Source: JACCXJ01 sp052387115
Lineage (GTDB): Bacteria; Pseudomonadota; Gammaproteobacteria; JACCXJ01
Reading direction: 5' to 3'
Length of the DNA: 5,923 bases
Assembly (NCBI GenBank): GCA_052387115.1
Contig: JBQTJM010000152.1
Location: 1-5,923, forward strand
The notes below the pieces were generated by a model. It was not told the origin of the DNA and did no database searches. It was given only the letters and a program-made list of their open reading frames with translations. Below are positions 1 through 4,858 of this stretch, piece by piece; the first letter of the stretch is position 1, and each line of letters opens with the position of its first letter. Made by a program: the position numbers and the translations under genes.

Positions 1-72
1 AAGACGGTGCTCCGGCTGCACTGCACAGTATACGTGTTTCAATACGCGTATATCAGGTCGCGGCCAACTTCT

Positions 73-90
73 CTGTGAAATGTTTCACAG
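73..90. promoter_or_regulatory. CRP-like operator, perfect 18-bp palindrome
   Basis: The sequence CTGTGAAATGTTTCACAG is a perfect inverted repeat with 8-bp arms and a 2-bp centre. It contains TGTGA (74-78), six bases, then TCACA (85-89), which is the consensus core of sites bound by the CRP/Vfr/Clp branch of the CRP-FNR regulators. It stands in an AT-richer patch of otherwise GC-rich DNA, upstream of gene 1. The symmetry and the core match are seen directly. Binding by a cAMP-receptor-type protein is inferred; another dimeric regulator could use the same palindrome. Confidence 0.7.
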
Positions 91-110
91 ACGATGGTTC
101 TCGTTCGAGG

Positions 111-123
111 TATATTAAAAAAT
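111..123 (+). promoter_or_regulatory. Candidate class II CRP-dependent promoter, -10 box TATATT
   Basis: TATATT at 111-116 is a good sigma-70 -10 hexamer. If transcription starts at about 123, this box lies at -12 to -7 and the centre of the palindrome (between 81 and 82) falls at -41.5. That is the spacing of class II CRP promoters, where the activator overlaps the -35 region. No convincing -35 hexamer is visible, which suits an activator-dependent promoter. The transcript would have a leader of about 300 nt before gene 1. The start site itself is inferred. Confidence 0.5.
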
Positions 124-130
124 TTTAGCA

Positions 131-181
131 GGCGGCGAGGGAGGCGGCGACACCTTGGCCGGCGGCCCCGGGGCCGATCGG
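131..181 (+). pseudogene. RTX nonapeptide-array fragment (gene remnant)
   Basis: Read from 131, this stretch encodes GGEGGGDTLAGGPGADR, about two RTX nonapeptides (pattern GGxGxDxUx). Bases 148-181 match 5533-5566 in the gene 2 RTX array at 31 of 34 positions in the same codon phase, and two of the three differences are synonymous. The frame is closed upstream by TAA at 116-118 and has no plausible start or ribosome-binding site. After about 190 the translation loses all RTX character. I read this as a leftover of an RTX tail, from a deleted paralogue or a copied segment, now lying in the gene 1 leader. Chance convergence of a GC-rich glycine repeat is possible but less likely given the codon-phase agreement. 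Confidence 0.5.
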
Positions 182-410
182 GGCGATCACATCGCCCTGG
201 AAGTGGACAGTGCCGGCGAGATAGTCGAAAACGGGTCGAAACGAGGACCGCGCCTCGAAGGTATGGGCGGGCCGGGGCGTCCTATGGCCCAGGGTGCACC
301 CGTTTCCGAACGACGAGGCGCGGCGTATGATGGCGTGCAGGACTCGGGCGAGGGTGAGGGAAGGGGATAAGGACTCGGCACACGAGAACGAGACCGAGAT
401 CGACAACCCT
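182..410. other. Non-coding leader region upstream of gene 1
   Basis: No supportable gene is seen here. Short open frames on both strands are arginine- or proline-rich, lack ribosome-binding sites, and look like by-products of high G+C. The purine-rich stretch at about 345-372 (GGGCGAGGGTGAGGG and following) resembles one arm of the dispersed G/C-rich intergenic repeats common in proteobacteria, but no partner arm lies nearby. If the promoter near 111 is real, this segment is transcribed as a long 5' leader. Confidence 0.4.
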
Positions 411-433
411 TCATGAAGGAGAGAGAGTCATGA
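411..433 (+). promoter_or_regulatory. Gene 1 ribosome-binding site, possibly in a hairpin with a minicistron
   Basis: AAGGAG at 416-421 lies 8 nt before the ATG at 430, a good Shine-Dalgarno site that decides the gene 1 start. The same self-complementary hexamer TCATGA occurs at 411-416 and 428-433. The two copies could pair as a 6-bp stem enclosing AGGAGAGAGAG, placing the start codon in the stem. An ATG at 413 opens a six-codon reading (MKERES) whose TGA overlaps the gene 1 ATG as ATGA (430-433). Whether the hairpin or the minicistron is used is unknown; the minicistron has no visible ribosome-binding site of its own. Confidence 0.55.
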
Positions 434-3078
434 GCGGCAGAAAACGCCTATCGAAACCCATCGCGTCCGCGGGCCGACATCCGCCTTTCCCGCGCCGCAC
501 CGATCTCTGGATGGCCCTGGGGCTGACGGCCCTATCGCCGGACATGGCCCTCGCGGCCTTCCCGGCCAACCTCAACCTCGCGGATCTCAACGGCACGAAC
601 GGCTTCCGCCTCGCGGGCGTCGCAGCCAGGGATCTGGCCGGCGAAGTGGTGGCCGCGGCCGGGGATGTCAACGGCGACGGGATGGATGACCTCCTCATCG
701 GGGCGCGCATCGACCGCTCGCCCCCCCCTCCCCCACCCCCCGCCGATCCGCCCATGAGATTCGACGGGGCTGTCTATGTCGTATTCGGCGGGAGGGACGT
801 GGGGAGCAGCGGCAACCTCGAGCTCTCGGCCCTCGACGGCACGAACGGTTTCGAGATCTCACCCGTCACGGACGCCGCCACCTCGAGCCAGGCGAGCGCG
901 GCCGGGGATATCAACGGCGACGGCATGGATGACCTCCTCCTCGGAGCGCGCAACGCCACCCCGAACGGCGGCAGCTCCGGGGAGAGCTATGTGGTCTTCG
1001 GTGGCGCGGGGGTGGGGGCCGGCGGCAACCTCCAGCTCGAGGCCCTGAACGGCACGAACGGTTTCCGGATCCCGGGCCTCGCATCCCCCGACTCCGTGGG
1101 CTTCGCGGTCAGTACGGCCGGGGATGTCAACGTGGATGGAGTGCCCGACCTCCTCATCGGGGCGGGCGGCGCCAGCCCGGGCGGCCGCTCTCTCGCCGGG
1201 GCGAGCTATGTGGTCTTCGGCGGCGCGGGGGTGGGGCGCAGTGGCACCTTCAATCTCGCGGCCCTCGACGGCACCAACGGCTTCCAGCTCTCGGGCGTCG
1301 CAGCCGGCGACCTCTCGGGCCGCGCGGTGAACACGGCCGGCGACGTCAATGGCGATGGCATACCCGACCTCCTCATCGGGGCCTACGGCGCGAGCCCGAA
1401 CGGCCGCTTCAGGGCCGGCGCGAGCTACGTGGTCTTCGGCGGCGCGGGCGTGGGGGCTGGCGGGAACATCGAGCTCTCGGCCCTGAACGGCACGAACGGC
1501 TTCAAGCTCTCGGGCGTCAGGGGCGGCGATGCCTCGATCCCCGAGTTCGGCGACTTCTCGGGCTTCGCGTTGAGCACGGCCGGGGATTTCAACGGCGACA
1601 GGGTGGATGACCTCCTCATCGGGGCGCGCTATGCCGACCCGAACCAAAGGGGGCGCGCCGGCGAGAGCTATGTGGTCTTCGGCGGCGCGGGCGTGGGGGC
1701 TGGCGGGAACATCGAGCTCTCGGCCCTCGATGGCACGAACGGCTTCCGGATCTTGGCCGCCGCGGCCTATGATCTCTTGGGCAACACGGTGAGCGCGGTC
1801 GGGGATGTCAACGGCGATCGGATGGATGACATCCTCATCGGGGCGGGCGACGCCGACCCGAACGGCGACATCTCCGGCGCGAGCTACGTGATCTTCGGCG
1901 GTGCCGGCGTGGGGAGCGGCGGCACCCTCGATCTCTCGTCCCCCCTCGACGGCACCAATGGCTTCCGGATCTCGGGCGTCGCCGCCCTTGACCGATCGGG
2001 TCTCGCGGTGAGCGCGGCCGGGGATGTCAACGGCGACGGGGCGCCCGACCTCCTCATCGGCGCGCCCTACGCGAGCCCGAACGGCTTGAATTCCGGTGCG
2101 AGCTATGTGGTCTTCGGCCAGCCGCCCCCGCCACCGCCCCCGCCGGATCCGATCACGAGCTCGTCCCCATCGGTCTCGGATGCGGACACCGAGCCCCTGG
2201 CGCTTTCCGATCCGCGCCCGTTCGGCTGCGAATTGGAGGGCGAGGAGATCACCTGCGTCGAGACCGGCGATACGACGCCCTTCATCGTGTTCGACGTGGA
2301 CATTCCCGCGGAGGCCTTCTTCCTGCAGTTCGAGTATACGTTCACCGGTGGTGACGGGCAGATCCCGAGCGCGGGAGGTGCCGAGACCTCGGCATCGTTC
2401 CCCGGCCAGCGCGGGCCGGGTGCCGCTGTGGGGGATCTGGGCGCGGTCTTCATCAGCAACGCCCCGATCGCGGCCTTGCCCGCCTCGACCGTCTCCCGGC
2501 CGGGTATGTTTCAGCCCTCGGGGCAGTTCCAATTGTCCGCGTCGGGTACGAGCACCATGTCCATCGTAAACTATCCCTCGGGTGGAACGGGCTCCGTATT
2601 CCGCGTGAGGAATCTCCGGGTCGATCGGTGTAAAGAGCCGTGCTCCGGAATGCGCGCGACGATTTGTGGCACCGAGGGCCGGGATCTTCAGTTGACGGGT
2701 ACGCCGCGGAACGACGTGATCGCCGGCCGCGGAGGTGGCGACATCATCCGGGGAGGGGGCGGCAACGATCTCATCTGCGGCGGTCAGGGAAACGACAGAC
2801 TCGTCGGTGGTGGGGGAAGGGATACGCTCCTTGGCGGTCTGGGAAGGGATAAGCTGCGTGGCGGCGCGGGCAACGATACGCTGCGCGGCGATGAGGGAAG
2901 GGATAGGCTCGTGGGCGGCAAGGGAAGGGATACGCTACGCGGCGGCGAGGGAGCCGATAGGCTCCTGGGCGGTCCTGGAAACGACCGGATGAACGGAGGG
3001 CTCGGCCGGGATGTCTGTGACGGCGGTCCCGGCCACGACGCCGCTCGGAGGTGCGAATCGACAATCGCGATCCCCTAG
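430..3078 (+). CDS. Secreted FG-GAP repeat (integrin-alpha-like) protein with C-terminal RTX array
   Basis: This 882-aa protein is probably a calcium-stabilised extracellular or surface protein; ligand and precise role are unknown. Residues 1-42 hold a basic N-region and a weak hydrophobic stretch (about 27-42) ending in ALA before AFP, a plausible Sec signal. Seven FG-GAP repeats follow (about 47-563, period 72-81 aa), each with GTNGF, a DxNxDGxxD-type calcium loop (first Asp at 79, 160, 232, 305, 386, 459 and 532), LLIGA and a YVVFGG-type strand. Seven is the blade number of the integrin-alpha propeller. A run of eight prolines (565-572) leads to an unrecognised domain (about 575-738) with Cys600 and Cys609, then Cys734, Cys738 and Cys746, and 13 RTX nonapeptides (757-873) ending RRCE. 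The start is set by AAGGAG at 416-421. Repeats 5 and 6 have Arg for Gly in the calcium loop. No type I exporter lies in the window. The family call is firm; adhesion is inference. Confidence 0.93.
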   Translation: MSGRKRLSKPIASAGRHPPFPRRTDLWMALGLTALSPDMALAAFPANLNLADLNGTNGFRLAGVAARDLAGEVVAAAGDVNGDGMDDLLIGARIDRSPPPPPPPADPPMRFDGAVYVVFGGRDVGSSGNLELSALDGTNGFEISPVTDAATSSQASAAGDINGDGMDDLLLGARNATPNGGSSGESYVVFGGAGVGAGGNLQLEALNGTNGFRIPGLASPDSVGFAVSTAGDVNVDGVPDLLIGAGGASPGGRSLAGASYVVFGGAGVGRSGTFNLAALDGTNGFQLSGVAAGDLSGRAVNTAGDVNGDGIPDLLIGAYGASPNGRFRAGASYVVFGGAGVGAGGNIELSALNGTNGFKLSGVRGGDASIPEFGDFSGFALSTAGDFNGDRVDDLLIGARYADPNQRGRAGESYVVFGGAGVGAGGNIELSALDGTNGFRILAAAAYDLLGNTVSAVGDVNGDRMDDILIGAGDADPNGDISGASYVIFGGAGVGSGGTLDLSSPLDGTNGFRISGVAALDRSGLAVSAAGDVNGDGAPDLLIGAPYASPNGLNSGASYVVFGQPPPPPPPPDPITSSSPSVSDADTEPLALSDPRPFGCELEGEEITCVETGDTTPFIVFDVDIPAEAFFLQFEYTFTGGDGQIPSAGGAETSASFPGQRGPGAAVGDLGAVFISNAPIAALPASTVSRPGMFQPSGQFQLSASGTSTMSIVNYPSGGTGSVFRVRNLRVDRCKEPCSGMRATICGTEGRDLQLTGTPRNDVIAGRGGGDIIRGGGGNDLICGGQGNDRLVGGGGRDTLLGGLGRDKLRGGAGNDTLRGDEGRDRLVGGKGRDTLRGGEGADRLLGGPGNDRMNGGLGRDVCDGGPGHDAARRCESTIAIP
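568..2118 (+). repeat. Seven tandem FG-GAP / calcium-loop coding repeats
   Basis: Seven in-frame units, with calcium-loop Asp codons at 664, 907, 1123, 1342, 1585, 1804 and 2023, so periods of 216-243 nt. A 56-bp block at 1429-1484 is repeated without change at 1672-1727 (offset 243 nt), spanning the end of one unit and the start of the next. This implies a recent duplication or gene conversion. Unit 1 is expanded by a proline-rich loop, and unit 5 by about eight residues (IPEFGDFS) before its calcium loop. Confidence 0.9.
718..753 (+). repeat. Poly-C / poly-proline tract inside FG-GAP repeat 1
   Basis: The tract C8-T-C5-A-C6 at 721-741 encodes seven prolines (residues 98-104), followed by ADPP. 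It sits in the loop between the calcium-binding strand (LLIGA) and the YVVFGG strand of the first repeat, where the other units have only about 10-12 residues. A homopolymer of eight C is prone to slipped-strand length change, and a change of one base would truncate the protein after roughly 100 residues. Confidence 0.7.
2668..3048 (+). repeat. RTX (hemolysin-type calcium-binding) nonapeptide array of gene 1
   Basis: A lead unit (GTEGRDLQLT) is followed by 13 consecutive 27-nt units encoding GGxGxDxUx, starting at 2698 (GTPRNDVIA) and ending with GGPGHDAAR. Established knowledge: such units form a parallel beta-roll that binds calcium between turns. Five or more units carry Arg in the fifth position (GRD), giving the array almost equal numbers of basic and acidic residues, unlike the strongly acidic array of gene 2. 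The repeated GGAAGGGAT gives the DNA a purine-rich look at 2815-2940. Cysteines lie just before (746), inside (776, 862) and after (875) the array. Confidence 0.9.
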
Positions 3079-3350
3079 CCCGAAGGATGCGGTGACGCGG
3101 GAACCGCCTCGCTCGGGCCGGGCCCCGCAGTACGCCCAGGTGGGCGGGCCGCCAGAGCGCGCAAGACGAGCCCCCGCAGGGCCAAGGTCGTCGCGCTCCC
3201 CGACGATGGCGCGACATTGACTTTCCCCCTGTCCGGACGCAGAGTGCCGAATGCGCCATGCGCTTCCGGGCAATGGGCGTCGCGCGGGCCGGCGCAGACG
3301 AAATCCCACTTCGATGGGATCGAGAAAACCGATGTGTCAAGGAGGCACCC
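3079..3350. other. Intergenic spacer with weak promoter and hairpin candidates
   Basis: This stretch of 272 bp between the two genes holds no supportable gene. TTGACT at 3217-3222 is a fair -35 hexamer, but the sequence 17 bp downstream (CAGAGT, 3240-3245) is a poor -10 box, so a promoter here is only tentative. ATCCCA (3303-3308) and TGGGAT (3315-3320) form a perfect 6-bp inverted repeat with a 6-nt loop, about 19 nt before the gene 2 ribosome-binding site. No hairpin followed by a T-tract is seen after gene 1, so read-through from gene 1 into gene 2 is possible. Confidence 0.4.
3339..3350 (+). promoter_or_regulatory. Strong ribosome-binding site setting the gene 2 start
   Basis: AAGGAGG at 3339-3345 lies 5 nt before ATG 3351, a near-perfect Shine-Dalgarno. 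The frame is open further upstream to an ATG at 3258, but that codon has no such site and the added 31 residues show no signal-peptide or domain character. The start at 3351 is therefore preferred. Confidence 0.85.
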
Positions 3351-4793
3351 ATGCGCACGACCGCCATCCGGCTTTCCCCCGGCGTTTCCCAAAAGCAATT
3401 CCTTCACGTCCTTGAGCCGCAGCCAGCCGCCGCGGCGCTTCTGAATCTCCGGCTCCCGAGCCGGGAGGTTCTACGATCCCGGGTCGAATACTACTACGGG
3501 CAGCTCAAGTCTTTGCCCCGGCGCGCGAGGCGTGCCCTGCAACGGCAATGGAAGCGCTCGCTTTCGGCCATCGCGCTGCTGCTTGCGCTCGGCCAAGCAC
3601 CGGCGCTCGCCGCGACCATTACGGTCGGAGGGAGCTGCACGCTCGTCGATGCCATCAGGGCCGCGAATACCGACGCCGCCACGGGCGGCTGTCCGGCCGG
3701 CAGTGGCGCCGACACGCTCGTCCTCGTCCCCGACAGCACCCACACGCTCACGGCGGTCGAAGACACGACCTACGGCCCGACCGGCCTCCCGCTCGTCACG
3801 AGCGAGATCACGATCGCGGGCAACGAGAGCACCATCGAGCGCGGCGGCGGGGCGCCGAAGTTTCGTATCTTGGCGGTGGGGCAGCCGGGCAACCTGTCGC
3901 TGCAAGCCCTTACACTCTCGGGTGGGAACGCGGTCTTTGTCGAGGGTGTGAACTCCGGTGCCGGCGGCGGCGCATACAACCGCGGCACCCTCACCCTCAC
4001 CGACAGCACCGTCTCGGGCAATACTACGAACGGCTTCGACGGCGGCGGCGTGTTCAACCGTGGCACCCTCACCCTTACCCACAGCACCATCTCGGGCAAT
4101 ACGGCTGGCTTGGGCGGCGGCGTGTCCAACCGGTACTATGGCACTCTCACTCTCACCGACAGCACCATCTCCGGCAATACCGCCAGCGACGGCGGCGGCG
4201 TGTCCAACTACGGCACTATCACCCTCACCAACAGCACCATCTCGGGTAATACGGCCGACAATGGCGGCGGCTTGAGCGGCTCCGGCACCGCGACCTCCAC
4301 GAACAGCACCATCACGGGAAACACGGCACTAGACCGCGGCGGCGGCGTGGACGCTTCTGGTCTCACTCTCACCAATATCACCGTCTCGGCCAATAGCGCC
4401 CGCTACGGCGGCGGCGTTCACATAAACCCCGGCAACAACGTCATGATCGGTAGCACCGTGTCTGGTAATTCGGCTCACGCTGGCGGGGGTTTCTTCTCTC
4501 GGGGCTCTTACGAAGATGGGTGCTTTGCAGGCTACCTGCTCTTGGTCAACAGCACCGTTTCCGGCAACTCGGCCGACACCAAGGGGGGCGGCATATACCA
4601 TTATATTTTTTCTGAGAGGGATTACGTTGAGTGCGGTACCGTCACTCTAAGCAATAGCACTATCTCAGGCAATACCGCCGCCATGGGTGGTGGCCTCTAT
4701 AACTTCTATAACTATGGAACTGCTGGCACCGCGATCACCCTCGCCCGCACTCTGGTGTCCGGCAACATAGCCCCGGACGGGGAGAGCTGGTAA
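3351..4793 (+). CDS. CSLREA-like / right-handed beta-helix repeat surface protein, N-terminal part (frame-disrupted)
   Basis: As it stands this encodes 480 aa. Residues 1-67 form a long extension rich in Arg, Leu and Tyr (YYY at 47-49). A basic patch and hydrophobic stretch (about 57-87, SAIALLLALGQAPALA) follow, ending in ALA before ATITV, a convincing Sec signal. Next comes a CSLREA-like segment (about 88-195, ITVGGSCTLVDAIRAAN, then TYGPTGLP and FRILAV). About ten rungs of type TLTxSTISGNTAxxGGG follow (about 205-477), diagnostic of polymorphic-outer-membrane-protein-like right-handed beta-helices. The product is probably an exported, elongated protein; its ligand is unknown. The frame ends at TAA 4791-4793 with the out-of-family residues ESW, just where the family sequence resumes in another frame. 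Either a one-base loss in GGGG (4779-4782) or a sequencing error explains this. Several AT-richer rungs (about 4590-4730) differ in base composition from the rest. Confidence 0.85.
   Translation: MRTTAIRLSPGVSQKQFLHVLEPQPAAAALLNLRLPSREVLRSRVEYYYGQLKSLPRRARRALQRQWKRSLSAIALLLALGQAPALAATITVGGSCTLVDAIRAANTDAATGGCPAGSGADTLVLVPDSTHTLTAVEDTTYGPTGLPLVTSEITIAGNESTIERGGGAPKFRILAVGQPGNLSLQALTLSGGNAVFVEGVNSGAGGGAYNRGTLTLTDSTVSGNTTNGFDGGGVFNRGTLTLTHSTISGNTAGLGGGVSNRYYGTLTLTDSTISGNTASDGGGVSNYGTITLTNSTISGNTADNGGGLSGSGTATSTNSTITGNTALDRGGGVDASGLTLTNITVSANSARYGGGVHINPGNNVMIGSTVSGNSAHAGGGFFSRGSYEDGCFAGYLLLVNSTVSGNSADTKGGGIYHYIFSERDYVECGTVTLSNSTISGNTAAMGGGLYNFYNYGTAGTAITLARTLVSGNIAPDGESW
3984..4781 (+). repeat. 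Tandem beta-helix coding repeats, 72-78 nt period
   Basis: Units begin with GGCAC(C/T)(C/A)TCAC-like sequence at 3984, 4062, 4140, 4212 and 4284, giving 78, 78, 72 and 72 nt (24-26 residues, one helix turn each). Each encodes a TLTLT strand, STISGNTA and a GGG turn. Later rungs (after 4360) are more diverged, with longer insertions such as SRGSYEDGCFAGY and YHYIFSERDYVEC, where the DNA is also less GC-rich. The gradient from near-identical to diverged units suggests that recent expansion occurred at the proximal end. Confidence 0.85.
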
Positions 4794-4858
4794 TCGCCGC
4801 CGGTAACGTCATCGCTGACAGCTTCAATCTCTTCGGCACGAACGGTGACGCGGGCGTC

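Noticed and set aside
42..51. ATACGCGTAT, a perfect 10-bp palindrome
   Set aside because: It is short, lies upstream of the stronger CRP-like palindrome, and has no matching partner or promoter spacing to support an operator call.
125..406. Minus-strand and plus-strand short open frames over the leader of gene 1
   Set aside because: They are arginine-, proline- or serine-rich, start without ribosome-binding sites, and overlap each other on both strands. Only the RTX-like part at 131-181 has family character.
859..2532. A 557-codon open frame on the minus strand across the FG-GAP repeats
   Set aside because: It mirrors the repeats of gene 1, has no ribosome-binding site or known domain, and is explained by strong G/C bias in the codons of the sense strand.
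3217..3245. Sigma-70 promoter before gene 2 (TTGACT with CAGAGT)
   Set aside because: The -35 box is fair, but the -10 position matches only three of six consensus bases. It is kept only as a mention in the spacer entry.
3258..3350. Extension of gene 2 to an upstream ATG at 3258
   Set aside because: There is no Shine-Dalgarno at 3258, while AAGGAGG sits 5 nt before ATG 3351. The extra 31 residues show no recognisable feature.
3471..4082. A 203-codon minus-strand frame over the start of gene 2
   Set aside because: It is antisense to a well-supported signal peptide and beta-helix coding region, and has no domain or initiation signal.
3984..4781. CRISPR-like array suggested by regular repeats of 72-78 nt
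   Set aside because: The repeats are in-frame, degenerate at third codon positions and encode beta-helix rungs. There are no unique spacers between constant repeats.
4779..4790. Programmed ribosomal -1 frameshift joining the two parts of gene 2
   Set aside because: The G run does not form a standard X-XXY-YYZ slippery site in the zero frame, and no obvious downstream stem or pseudoknot was seen. A base deletion or sequencing error is simpler.
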